Source: Candidatus Bathyarchaeota archaeon (lineage in GTDB: Archaea > Thermoproteota > Bathyarchaeia > TCS64). Taken from it: 64,000 nt of DNA. This document shows positions 1-8,045 of the stretch, piece by piece (position 1 is the stretch's first letter; each line of letters starts with the position of its first letter). A program made the translations under genes and the position numbers. Location of the stretch: contig PBSW01000027.1 in NCBI GenBank assembly GCA_002726865.1, forward strand, positions 47,410-111,409, written 5' to 3'. Under the pieces are notes generated by a model that did not search any database, was not told the origin of the DNA, and saw nothing but the letters and a program-made list of their open reading frames with translations.

Positions 1-334
1 GATCAGCATTTTCGGGGACGTATATCCTGGTGGGGCGGATGTTAAATAGATTCGCGGCGTAGGCTATTGCCAGGGCGTGGTTCCCGCTGGAGGCGGTAAC
101 GAGGCCCCTGCTCCTCTCCTCTTGGGTGAGGGAGGAGGTGGCGTTGAGTGCGCCCCGTACCTTGAAGCATCCACATCGCTGCCAGCATTCCATCTTGAGA
201 TAGATCTGGTTCCCCGTCCTCTCGCTGAGGGCGTGGGAGTGGATCAGGGGAGTCCTGTAAACAAGACTTGATATTCGGTGACGCGCCTTTAAGATCTCCC
301 CGGGGTCAAAGACTTCTTCAAGATTAAGAGGCAT
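1..334 (-). CDS. PLP-dependent threonine/serine dehydratase family, N-terminal part
   Basis: The gene runs off the left edge; about 111 N-terminal residues are visible. It begins at ATG 334 behind a GGAGGATAAC Shine-Dalgarno. The visible part holds the fold-type II PLP lysine in CFKVRGALNA near residue 55 and the substrate/phosphate-contacting SSGNHALAIAYAA near residue 80. Both are hallmarks of threonine dehydratase, serine racemase and related beta-family enzymes. The usual Ser before Phe-Lys (SFKxRGA) is Cys here. Substrate cannot be decided without the C-terminus, so threonine ammonia-lyase, serine/threonine dehydratase or serine racemase all remain possible. The family assignment is secure. 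Confidence 0.85.
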   Translation of the reverse strand, partial: MPLNLEEVFDPGEILKARHRISSLVYRTPLIHSHALSERTGNQIYLKMECWQRCGCFKVRGALNATSSLTQEERSRGLVTASSGNHALAIAYAANLFNIRPTRIYVPENAD

Positions 335-450
335 GTTATCCTCCTTTATTCATCTTCAATTTAAGATCTCACGCGAGGATTTCGACCATTTAAAAAGGGA
401 AATAACAAAAACGTTCTGGACTAGGTGGAAGGAGTTCAATCAATGATATG

Positions 451-1752
451 CTAGGGGAAGACCCGTCTCATGTCCCTGGGGAACGGGATCGTGTCTCGTA
501 TATGCTCCAGCCCCAGCATCCACATGATCACCCTTTCCACCCCTAAACCAAAGCCGCTGTGAGGTACAGTTCCCCACCTCCTCAGATCCATATACCAGCT
601 ATAGTTGTCTGGATCCAGTCCATCGTCATGTATTCGCTGTAGCAGCTGATCGTAATTGTGGACCCTCTGGCCTCCACCGATGATCTCCCCGTATCCCTCC
701 GGCGCCATCAGGTCTCCAGACATTGTTACCTCAGCACGGTCCGGGTCAGGCATATGGTAGAACGGCTTGATCCCGCTAGGGAACCCGATGACCCAGAACG
801 GTGAGTCGAACTTGCGGGTCAGGGGGCCTTCCTGCTGCCAGCCGAAGTCGTCCCCCCACAACATCTCCACCCCCTCTCCTTGCACGAGCTCTACCGCCTC
901 ATCGTAGCTGATTCGGGGGAACGGCGCATCCAGCTTCAAGAGCATCGACGGGTCCCGACCGACCCGCCTCACTTTCTCCGGAATCTCATTCGCGAGCGTA
1001 TGCGCAATATGAGTTACCAGGGCGTCCCCGGTGCGCATGATCCCCGCTAGATCCGTCCAAGGCTCTTCCACTTCTAGATGCCAGAACTCACTGAGATGCC
1101 TCCGGGTCCTGTGCGGTTCCGCCCTGAAGCTCGGCGCGATGGTGTAGATCTTACCTAGACTGCTGATCATCGCCTCAGCATAAAGCTGCCAGCTTTGGGT
1201 GAGGTAGACCCCCTCTCTCTCAAAATACTCCACGTTAAACAGCGTAGAGCCCCCCTCTACACTCGCAGTCATAAAGCTGGGGCTCTGGGTCTCGGTGTAG
1301 CCCTGATCTCGGAACCAGTCCCGGGCAGCCTCCATAAACTTTGCCCGGATCTGGAAGATGTTCTGTAGCCTAAGGTCTCTAACATAAATATGCCTGTTGT
1401 CAGCGAGGAACTCCACGCCGTGCTCCTTCTTCACAAGGGGATAGTCAGCCTTCGCCGGGTAGATCGCACCGGTCCCTGACACAGAGAGCTCCCAGCCCCC
1501 GGGGGCTCTTCCGTCCTCCCGGATCATCCCTGAGAGCTCCAGAGCAGACTCCAGGGGAAGATTCTCCAGCGTCCGATAAAGTTCATTCTCTATTGCCTCC
1601 CGCCTTACGGTACACTGAAGGAGGCCAGATCCATCTCTTAGCAATATGAACATGATCCCCCCGCTGCTCCTGCTGTTATTGATCCAACCTCTTACCGAGG
1701 TCTCCCCTGAGATCTTACCGGAGAGGACATCAGCGACGCTTACGAAAACCAT
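451..1752 (-). CDS. asnS: asparaginyl-tRNA synthetase
   Basis: This is a class IIb aminoacyl-tRNA synthetase of 433 residues, the usual length for AsnRS. An N-terminal OB-fold anticodon-binding domain (about residues 15-105, VRGWINNSRSSGG) precedes the catalytic core. Motif 2 is FRAEPHRTRRHLSEF near residue 210 and motif 3 is GFGLGVERVIMW near 400. The YLTQSWQLYAEAM stretch is typical of AsnRS rather than AspRS. The enzyme charges tRNA-Asn with Asn. The archaeal AsnRS-derived asparagine synthetase lacks the OB domain, so its presence argues for a true synthetase. Start is ATG 1752; no operon partner is evident. Confidence 0.92.
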   Translation of the reverse strand: MVFVSVADVLSGKISGETSVRGWINNSRSSGGIMFILLRDGSGLLQCTVRREAIENELYRTLENLPLESALELSGMIREDGRAPGGWELSVSGTGAIYPAKADYPLVKKEHGVEFLADNRHIYVRDLRLQNIFQIRAKFMEAARDWFRDQGYTETQSPSFMTASVEGGSTLFNVEYFEREGVYLTQSWQLYAEAMISSLGKIYTIAPSFRAEPHRTRRHLSEFWHLEVEEPWTDLAGIMRTGDALVTHIAHTLANEIPEKVRRVGRDPSMLLKLDAPFPRISYDEAVELVQGEGVEMLWGDDFGWQQEGPLTRKFDSPFWVIGFPSGIKPFYHMPDPDRAEVTMSGDLMAPEGYGEIIGGGQRVHNYDQLLQRIHDDGLDPDNYSWYMDLRRWGTVPHSGFGLGVERVIMWMLGLEHIRDTIPFPRDMRRVFP

Positions 1753-1900
1753 TCTAGACCAAACACTCTTCTAGAGTGGATATTAATGACTCTTTTCCTG
1801 GGAGCCCCGAAAGAAACCTCCAAGTCTTCATCCACAAACGAGTTATAATGAGGGGGCGATGTACGTGCGATACAACCCCTGTCAGGCAGGGAGAGTCTTC

Positions 1901-2170
1901 TTATTTCAAAACTCTGAAGGTCTGGAACTCTCCTCTCGGTCTTTGCTTGGAAACCTCGACTCCCCTCACGATCGCGAGAGGTGGTCCCTTATGGCACCAC
2001 CTAATGAACTCCTTAATATTTTCCTCATTCCCCTCTACGACAGTTTCAACTCTCCTGTCAGGGAGGTTTCTCACCCAACCCTTTAGCCCCAGCTGCAGTG
2101 CCTGGTTCACTGTGTTCCTGCGAAAGTAGACCCCTTGGACCCGCCCTGAAATGTAGATATGAGCTCTCAT
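1901..2170 (-). CDS. acyP: acylphosphatase
   Basis: A small acylphosphatase (EC 3.6.1.7), about 89 residues from ATG 2170. The substrate-binding Arg lies in GRVQGVYFRRNT and the catalytic Asn in GWVRNLPDRRVE. It hydrolyses acyl phosphates such as acetyl phosphate or 1,3-bisphosphoglycerate. An in-frame ATG at 2215 would add 15 residues that match nothing in the family, so 2170 is preferred. The C-terminal end FQTFRVLK departs from the commoner ending but keeps the final beta-strand character. Confidence 0.88.
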   Translation of the reverse strand: MRAHIYISGRVQGVYFRRNTVNQALQLGLKGWVRNLPDRRVETVVEGNEENIKEFIRWCHKGPPLAIVRGVEVSKQRPRGEFQTFRVLK

Positions 2171-2270
2171 CTTGTCAGATCCAGCGCGTGCGGTCCCCTC
2201 TGAGAAACTCTCCATCGCCGTTTGACCGTACCTAGTTTTATTCTAATCTAATCCGTGATTGAGGCGATCC

Positions 2271-2438
2271 ATGACGAGTACTTTTCTTGGTATCTCTTCT
2301 ATCCTTGCTATCTTAGCAAGTCTTGCTATAAATGCTATATCCGGAAATACTATTGCAAACGAGATGGTTTTTCTTTTTGGATCGGGAGATATCTCCTCCA
2401 TTTTGATACACCACTTAATGAATGTAGATTATAAATAA
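2271..2438 (+). CDS. possible small membrane protein, 55 aa
   Basis: An open frame of 55 codons starts at ATG 2271 behind GAGGCGATCC, a weak Shine-Dalgarno, and ends at TAA 2438. Residues 4-25 (FLGISSILAILASLAINAI) are strongly hydrophobic and would form one membrane helix; the rest is short and polar. No homologue is recognised. The gap between acyP and the regulator after orc1 is AT-rich, so a chance frame is possible. The hydrophobic N-terminus and the ribosome site make it worth recording. Confidence 0.3.
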   Translation: MTSTFLGISSILAILASLAINAISGNTIANEMVFLFGSGDISSILIHHLMNVDYK

Positions 2439-2517
2439 AAAATAGACTTATTATGATCTGTTTATAATAGTAACTCAGTCATAAATAGTAGGCTCTGGCA
2501 TCCCTCTTCTAGTACAA

Positions 2518-2802
2518 TTAGGAGTCATCCACGTCGATCCTGACGCCCCGGTCCCTCTCGAACCTAATTGTGAGTCTATTGAAAGTGGCCTCGTAGATCC
2601 TGATCTTCCCATACCTCTTCTCCTTGAGGAGCCCCAGCTCCCTGAGGGCCTCTAGATGACGCTCTACGCTGGTGTAGTTCATTCCTGTGCGCCGTCCTAC
2701 CTCGCTGATGTTCATCTCCCTGGTCTCCGAGAGGACGCGTAGGACCCGGACCCTGCCTCGGGAGCCTATGAGCGCCTCAACCTCGATCTTATTATCTCCC
2801 AA
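2518..2802 (-). CDS. winged-helix (ArsR-like) transcriptional regulator
   Basis: A 94-residue protein with one winged helix-turn-helix domain. Residues 10-75 read as GSRGRVRVLRVLSETREMNI, then SEVGRRTGMNYTSVERHLEALRELGLL and a basic wing (KEKRYGKIRIYEA). It would bind DNA and act as a repressor or modulator; no metal-sensing Cys/His cluster is visible. It starts at TTG 2802 inside the last codons of the upstream orc1/cdc6 gene (11 nt overlap), so the two are translationally coupled. The pairing suggests it acts in the same process as the initiator, but the target is unknown. Confidence 0.75.
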   Translation of the reverse strand: MGDNKIEVEALIGSRGRVRVLRVLSETREMNISEVGRRTGMNYTSVERHLEALRELGLLKEKRYGKIRIYEATFNRLTIRFERDRGVRIDVDDS

Positions 2803-3964
2803 TGATCTTCACTATCCTCTTCTCAAGCTCCCCGGCCGGCATTTTTTGGAGTCCAATGAGCTGGGTTCTCCCCTTCTCTGAGGCGTTGAGCTCCGTCGAG
2901 ATGGCTCCGAGACTGCTCAACGCGTTAAGGTACTTCCAGAATTGGGTGTGCCCTCTAGGCTCCTCCCCATACTCCTCACAGACCACCCTGTAGCTCGTCT
3001 CCGCTTCCCCCGTTGTCGCCTTAGCCTCTCGGTTGTGGAGGAAGAACCGAGCGATCCCCAGGAGGGTGAGCTGCTCATGGCGACTCATCCCCCGGAGCTC
3101 CTCGGGCCTGATTGCTGGGAAGAGGCCTGCCGCGGCCTTCCGGACGTGCTCTGGAAGCACCTCCTGGGAGTACAATATGTTAGCGTGCATCCCCGATCCA
3201 TAAAGGAGGTCAATAGCGTATCTAGCATCCCCTCTTTCTGAGGCGGCTAGTTCTCCAATGAAGTCAATGATATTCGGGGACATCGCGCCAGGTCTGAACG
3301 CCCTCTCTACTCTGCTAATTATGATGGCTGAGAGCTGGGAAGTGGTGTACTCCGACATCCGGATCACGTTCCTCTGGAGAGTGCTTAGGGTGCTTCTGTC
3401 TAGCTTCCTGAAGATCTCCGAGCTTTTGGAGATGAATATGATGCTGAGGCGTCTCGGCCCGTCCAGCCTCTCTTCCTGGACCCTGCTGAGATTGTAGATG
3501 GCGTCCCCTCCCTCTTTCTCGATGAGGGCGTTCACCTCATCAAGGCAGAGTACGAGCTGGGTGTCCTCCTCATCGAGGATTTTCATCAATGTGTCCAAGA
3601 TCTCGTTGGAGGAATATCCCCGGTCGGGGAAATTGGGACGGAAGCGCCTCAACGCCCTCTGAAGTACCATGAAGAGGCTTCCGCGGCTCTCCCGACAGTT
3701 GACATGAACGTACTCGGCCCTTACTCTGCGGCGCTTCGCCTTTTCGAGGAGATCGAGACCGAATCTTTGGGCCAGGGCTGTCTTACCGCTCCCGACTCCC
3801 CCGATGATGAGGGCCCTTTGGCTCATCTCATAGGGGGCATCCACAATGAACTGGAACAGACTGGAGAGGAACTTAGCCTCGCTATCTCTATGTATTAGTC
3901 TCTCGGGGACATAGTTGAAGTCTAGAACCGTCTTATCAATAAAGACGCTTTTGAAACGGCTCAT
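2792..3964 (-). CDS. cdc6: Orc1/Cdc6 family replication initiation ATPase
   Basis: An AAA+ ATPase of 390 residues. Walker A is GGVGSGKTAL near residue 55, Walker B is LVLCLDEVNAL near 137, sensor 1 lies in IIFISKSS near 175 and sensor 2 in RGDARYAIDLLY near 247. The C-terminal third has the winged-helix content typical of archaeal Orc1/Cdc6. It recognises replication origins and loads the MCM helicase. The N-terminus (NYVPERLIHRDSE) matches the family start. It is followed by an overlapping winged-helix regulator and is divergent from glmS. I found no convincing origin recognition box repeats in the 208-nt divergent gap, so this need not be an active origin. Confidence 0.9.
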   Translation of the reverse strand: MSRFKSVFIDKTVLDFNYVPERLIHRDSEAKFLSSLFQFIVDAPYEMSQRALIIGGVGSGKTALAQRFGLDLLEKAKRRRVRAEYVHVNCRESRGSLFMVLQRALRRFRPNFPDRGYSSNEILDTLMKILDEEDTQLVLCLDEVNALIEKEGGDAIYNLSRVQEERLDGPRRLSIIFISKSSEIFRKLDRSTLSTLQRNVIRMSEYTTSQLSAIIISRVERAFRPGAMSPNIIDFIGELAASERGDARYAIDLLYGSGMHANILYSQEVLPEHVRKAAAGLFPAIRPEELRGMSRHEQLTLLGIARFFLHNREAKATTGEAETSYRVVCEEYGEEPRGHTQFWKYLNALSSLGAISTELNASEKGRTQLIGLQKMPAGELEKRIVKIIGR

Positions 3965-4172
3965 GTTCTCTCCAACTTTGGAGTCTTTCAGTCATCAATT
4001 TATATTTTGTGTCCGTTCTAGCAGACTGTATGAGGAGGGGTGGGTGAAAGTACTCTTCAATCCAGAAAAAAATGTATATTGTTTCAGATTCGCTATATCT
4101 CAGGTAAGCGACCTTAAAATAGGCGTTTCGAGACAGATACTAGTTAACCATTAACTGTGGGGAGCGAATAAC

Positions 4173-5996
4173 ATGTGCGGAATTTTTGGTGGCGTACTCA
4201 AGAAAGGGGCGATCGCCCCTCTTATTCACGACGGTCTCAAGAGGCTAGAGTACCGAGGATACGACTCGGTGGGCTTCGCGACCATAGATGCTGGTACACT
4301 CCAGGTGAAAAAGGACGCGGGGCGCATTGACGACGTCGTTCGGAGGCTAAAGATGAACAACATGCCAGGCTCGATGGGAATAGGTCACACACGGTGGGCC
4401 ACCCACGGAGCCCCAGAAATGGTGAACGCCCACCCTCATACGGACTGTAATGGGAACCTTGCCGTCATCCATAACGGGGTAATAGAGAACTTTATGGAGC
4501 TTAAAGAGGAGCTCCTCAACAAGTCGCACATCCTCAAGTCTAGGACTGATACCGAGATAATCGCCCATCTCATTGAGGAGGAGCTTAAAGGTGATATATC
4601 CCTCCAAGAGGCAGTTCTCAAATCCATCAGACGCCTTGAGGGATCCTACGCCATCGCTGTGATATCCACCTTGGACCCTGGCAAGATCCTAGTAGCTAGA
4701 AACGAGAGTCCACTTGTCCTAGGGGTCTCCAAGGACGGTACTTACTGCGCCTCTGACGTCCCTGCTATGCTTCCTTACACCAACCAAGTGGTTTACCTCA
4801 GGAACGGGGAGTTCGCGATACTAGACCAGGACGGATACGAGATCCGGCTGGTGAGTGACAGCACCGTTGTGGAGCGGAGCCTTGAGGAGATCACCTGGTC
4901 CCAGGAGATGGCCGAGAAGCATGGCTACCCCCACTTCACGATAAAGGAGATCAATGAGCAGCCTACCAGCCTTAGAGGTGCTCTGAGGCTTCAACCACAA
5001 TACTTGGGTCTCCTCACAGCACTCCTTGATAGGGGGAGGGAGGTTTTCCTTTTAGCTGCAGGTACCTCTTATCACTCATGCATTGCAGCTTCCTATATGT
5101 TCTCTAGGCTCGCCCGGATAACTGCCTTCCCCGCTATCTCTTCAGAGTTTATCGAGCAGTACGGATCATCCGTTGGAGTTGATTCCGTCGTTCTCTGTGT
5201 GAGCCAGTCAGGTGAGACATATGATACATTGAAGGCTATTGACTATGCCAGGATGAAGGCGAGCACTGTCCTCGGCATCACCAACTCCGTAGGGTCAACT
5301 CTTACCCGGGTATCCAGGGCCTATATTATACAGCAGTCGGGCCCAGAGATTGGAGTCGCCGCCACCAAGACCTTCACCTCCCAGCTCATGGTTCTCGCCC
5401 AGCTAGCTCTTAGACTAGCTCTGATGAAAGGAAAAATATCTCAGGACGAGGGAGACGACTTCAGGGAGAGCCTTCTAAGGATCCCCGATGTGGTGGAGGA
5501 GACGCTTAACCGAAACAAGACGCACGTCATGGACCTCGTTGATAAATACGGGGGGGAACAGCTTTTCGTGTTCCTCGGGAGGGGGATAAGCTCTTCGACA
5601 GCCCTCGAAGCAAGGCTGAAGCTCCTCGAACTCACATATGTGCCCTCCCTTGCTTACCCGGCGGGTGAGAGCAAGCATGGTCCCATAAGCATTATTGAGG
5701 AGGGGGTCCCCGTGATATTCCTTTGCCCGAGGGGGGAATCTCGGAAGGGTATCGTGGGAGGCATCATGGAGATGAAGGCTCGAGGAGCCCGGATTATATC
5801 GGTGTGTGAGGAGGGGGATCATGAGATCATAGGTCTTTCCGACGACGTTATCGAAATGCCCAAGGGGATAAAGGACATTTTCTCGCCGATACCATATGTG
5901 GTGCCTCTCCAGCTGTTTTCGTACTACTTGGCTGTTCAGAAGGATCTGGATCCCGACATGCCCCGGAACTTAGCGAAGAGTGTCACAGTCCCTTAG
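4173..5996 (+). CDS. glmS: glutamine-fructose-6-phosphate aminotransferase (isomerizing)
   Basis: GlmS makes glucosamine-6-phosphate from fructose-6-phosphate and glutamine, the entry to UDP-GlcNAc and surface glycan synthesis. Its 607 residues match the family. It starts MCGIFGG with the N-terminal nucleophile Cys, and the glutaminase domain has the HTRWATHG motif near residue 70. Two SIS isomerase domains follow (LLAAGTSYHS near 295 and VFLGRGISS near 460), and it ends with the family C-terminus LAKSVTVP. The start has a GGGGAG ribosome site about 10 nt upstream. It is a monocistronic gene divergent from cdc6. Confidence 0.96.
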   Translation: MCGIFGGVLKKGAIAPLIHDGLKRLEYRGYDSVGFATIDAGTLQVKKDAGRIDDVVRRLKMNNMPGSMGIGHTRWATHGAPEMVNAHPHTDCNGNLAVIHNGVIENFMELKEELLNKSHILKSRTDTEIIAHLIEEELKGDISLQEAVLKSIRRLEGSYAIAVISTLDPGKILVARNESPLVLGVSKDGTYCASDVPAMLPYTNQVVYLRNGEFAILDQDGYEIRLVSDSTVVERSLEEITWSQEMAEKHGYPHFTIKEINEQPTSLRGALRLQPQYLGLLTALLDRGREVFLLAAGTSYHSCIAASYMFSRLARITAFPAISSEFIEQYGSSVGVDSVVLCVSQSGETYDTLKAIDYARMKASTVLGITNSVGSTLTRVSRAYIIQQSGPEIGVAATKTFTSQLMVLAQLALRLALMKGKISQDEGDDFRESLLRIPDVVEETLNRNKTHVMDLVDKYGGEQLFVFLGRGISSSTALEARLKLLELTYVPSLAYPAGESKHGPISIIEEGVPVIFLCPRGESRKGIVGGIMEMKARGARIISVCEEGDHEIIGLSDDVIEMPKGIKDIFSPIPYVVPLQLFSYYLAVQKDLDPDMPRNLAKSVTVP

Positions 5997-6000
5997 AGTG

Positions 6001-6144
6001 CTATTTAACAAATCTTGAGGGGGCTTTCTCGAAAGAGAGTTTGCACCTTTCTTTGCAGAAAAAGTATCTTTTTCCCTCGTGTTCGCTGGTCCATTTGGCC
6101 GTCTCTTCGTTCACGGTCATCCCACATATCGGATCTCGCGCCAT
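6001..6144 (-). CDS. YHS-domain metal-binding protein, 47 aa
   Basis: A complete YHS domain is encoded in 47 codons, ATG 6144 to TAG 6001, convergent with glmS only 4 nt after its stop. The protein reads MARDPICGMTVNEETAKWTS followed by HEGKRYFFCKERCKLSFEKA. It has the family's DPxCGM opening and FCxxxC pair, giving Cys at 7, 30 and 34. Stand-alone YHS proteins bind soft metals and occur with heavy-metal exporters or as chaperones. No transporter is adjacent, so the metal is unknown. The near-perfect domain match makes it a real gene despite its size. Confidence 0.82.
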   Translation of the reverse strand: MARDPICGMTVNEETAKWTSEHEGKRYFFCKERCKLSFEKAPSRFVK

Positions 6145-6278
6145 ATTAGTTCGAATTGTGTACTTATCGGTGGCTTTCAAGTGTTTCGTATGGATGCGAC
6201 TATTCCAAGGTAGTCTCTTTCTTCATTGGGCTGGATTGGTTTCAGTTATGACGCTATATGCGCTAATTTTCTATTGAT

Positions 6279-7142
6279 TTACTTGAATAGATAGATTGCT
6301 TCTTCATAGCGGCGGGAGCCCCATCGGTAACCTGGAGGAATTCTCCGTATGGACTTATTCTCAAGCAATTTTGATAGTTGGCGGTTTGCTTCTGCAATGC
6401 TGATCACTTTGTCCTTGAGAAGTTCAATAGGTACATCAATACCGAAGGGGCGTGCCGGGATGATATGGCGTGTCGCCTTCGGAGGGAATACACTCCCCGA
6501 TATACTTATCTCGATGACATGTTTTTTTTGGATAGCGGGAGGGCAAAGCACGAATCCTGCCTCACGTTGTTTAAGCATCCTAGTAGCGTCCCTCTCCGTC
6601 TCGTAGCGTATAGTGTGACCTTTCCGGCGCAGCCATGCTTCTATGTTGGTTACAGTCGCAAAACCTGAGATGATCCCATTTTCATGAGTCGTCACCTTGT
6701 AGTAGCCCTCCTCTAACATCAGCATAAGACTCTCCCCTTCGCTGGCAGAACTTACCGTTCTGGTGACGACTCCGAGATCTCCAAAGTCGGTAATTATCTC
6801 CTCAATAGGTATCTGAGACAAGACGACCCTACACCAGCGGTCAATCTTGATCCTTGGGCTCATATAATCAACGAGGCAGACACACATGAACCTGCAGCCC
6901 ATATTTTTTAAGACCTCTACCCTGTGCATACCATCGAGGACCACAAGGAACTCCCTGCCCACGATGACAGGAGACTTTAGGATTCCAGTTCTTTCGATCT
7001 CCGCGAAAAGCTCATCCACGTTTTTTTGGATCGTCTCCTCGTGGAGAAGTAATTTATTGATTTCGACTAAGGCGATATCTAGTTGGATTCCGTCACCATT
7101 AATGGTATATGAAACGGGACGGGAGGAGATCACATTGTTCAA
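6279..7142 (-). CDS. ParB/SbnI-fold protein resembling archaeal free-serine kinase (SerK)
   Basis: A 287-residue protein with a ParB-like N-terminal fold. The core has HEETIQ near residue 34, then VIVGREFLVVLDGMHRVEVL (DGMHR at 70-74) and VCLVDY. Further on is the segment PPKATRHIIP. From memory, the archaeal ADP-dependent serine kinase SerK has an equivalent PHEQ motif, DGHHRW, and a C-terminal SPKTTRHVLPF segment, so the match spans the whole protein. It would make O-phospho-L-serine for cysteine or Sep-tRNA pathways. The first His of DGHHR is Met here, while the Asp, second His and the Glu after His are kept. A C-terminal extension of about 45 basic residues is additional. A DNA-binding ParB role is less likely. 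Confidence 0.65.
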   Translation of the reverse strand: MNNVISSRPVSYTINGDGIQLDIALVEINKLLLHEETIQKNVDELFAEIERTGILKSPVIVGREFLVVLDGMHRVEVLKNMGCRFMCVCLVDYMSPRIKIDRWCRVVLSQIPIEEIITDFGDLGVVTRTVSSASEGESLMLMLEEGYYKVTTHENGIISGFATVTNIEAWLRRKGHTIRYETERDATRMLKQREAGFVLCPPAIQKKHVIEISISGSVFPPKATRHIIPARPFGIDVPIELLKDKVISIAEANRQLSKLLENKSIRRIPPGYRWGSRRYEEAIYLFK

Positions 7143-7209
7143 GAGAATTAGGCTCTTGTAGTTATATGTATGATGAATGAAATGATAAAGACCGTTCCAT
7201 CAAAAGAAC

Positions 7210-7419
7210 TTAGATCTCTAGGGTCGCCTCGATCGTCATAATCCTGGTCACGTAGCCGGCGATCTTGTTTCTCAGCTTCTTGGATACATCCAAGCCGATC
7301 TCTTTGAGGAACTGCTTATTCGGCTCAAACTCCGTTGTGAAACTCCTCTCGTAATTATCGACGAGTTTATGGCTGATCCGTTTGATCATTTCTGTCCGTA
7401 CTTTACCCAATTTAGTCAC
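7210..7419 (-). CDS. rps17e: 30S ribosomal protein S17e
   Basis: A 69-residue archaeal/eukaryotic-specific small-subunit ribosomal protein. The text GKVRTEMIKRISHKLVDNYE and SKKLRNKIAGYVTRIM is the conserved S17e core. The start is GTG 7419 (CCAAGGTGACTAAA); a TTG three codons in is an alternative. A possible TATA element, TTTAAAAC on the minus strand, sits near 7468. It lies alone between the SerK-like gene and the histone. Confidence 0.92.
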   Translation of the reverse strand: MTKLGKVRTEMIKRISHKLVDNYERSFTTEFEPNKQFLKEIGLDVSKKLRNKIAGYVTRIMTIEATLEI

Positions 7420-7786
7420 CTTGGTAGATATCCGGGTTGTGCGGAGATATGGAAACCTCCCCGGGTTTTAAAGATTACCGTTTGATTCGAGTTCTTCTCG
7501 CCACAAACATAGACAATGGGTAAAGAAACACTTTCAAAAATTAAAGTAGCGATCCTGATTAAATAAGGTAATCCTCCTCACAGGCATGAATGACTATGCA
7601 TTTAATCCATGAATTGTATTAGAAAAATCAGATAGGATTAATTTTCTTTATTGGGGCTCTTATGTTCGATAACTTCCTATGGGGATATGTCTTTATGAAA
7701 GAAGCCTTTACCTGAGCCTCCTTGGGAAAATGGGCGAAAGAATTAAATATTTCCCAAGAAAAAACATAAAAATAGAAGGGTCTCAA
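7420..7786. other. divergent intergenic region between S17e and histone
   Basis: This AT-rich 367-nt gap carries the S17e promoter on its left and the histone promoter on its right. I see no tRNA, repeat array or credible open frame in it. Confidence 0.5.
7739..7751 (+). promoter_or_regulatory. BRE/TATA promoter of the histone gene
   Basis: GAAAGAATTAAATAT combines a purine-rich BRE-like stretch with an AT-rich TATA element. It lies about 40 nt before the histone ATG at 7787, placing transcription start near 7770. The short leader would contain the GAAGGG ribosome site at 7775-7780. Confidence 0.5.
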
Positions 7787-8005
7787 ATGACGAACGAAAT
7801 TAAGGTTGCGCCGATGCATAAGCTGATTAAACGGGCAGGAGCAGCACGGGTAAGTGAGGAGAGCGCCACAGCCTTGGGAAGAGCCTTAGAGGAAATCGGT
7901 GTTAAGGTAGCTCAGGAGGCCATCGATTACGCTCGACACGCCGGTCGCAAAACCGTGAAAGCTAGAGACATTGACATAGCCGCTAACAAGGTTTTAGGTC
8001 GATAA
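7787..8005 (+). CDS. archaeal histone
   Basis: A 72-residue HMf-type archaeal histone with a single histone fold and no tails. It contains APMHKLIKRAGAARVSEES (helix 1 and loop 1), a central helix LGRALEEIGVKVAQEAIDYA, and the C-terminal signature RHAGRKTVKARDIDIA. It wraps chromosomal DNA as dimers and longer polymers. The frame is open upstream to 7679, but ATG 7787 behind GAAGGG gives the family-typical start MTNEIKVAPM. Geranylgeranyl reductase follows 40 nt downstream, a loose association. Confidence 0.95.
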   Translation: MTNEIKVAPMHKLIKRAGAARVSEESATALGRALEEIGVKVAQEAIDYARHAGRKTVKARDIDIAANKVLGR

Positions 8006-8045
8006 TATAATATACTTCCTATCTTGGGTCTGTGGATGATTTGCC

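Noticed and set aside
3965..4172. Replication origin in the cdc6-glmS gap
   Set aside because: Words such as GTTTCAG and GCGTTTCGAGAC appear, but no pair of inverted origin-recognition-box repeats or long AT-rich unwinding element could be made out.
6041..6277. 78-aa hydrophobic plus-strand frame after glmS
   Set aside because: It is antisense to the YHS-domain gene, which has clear family similarity.
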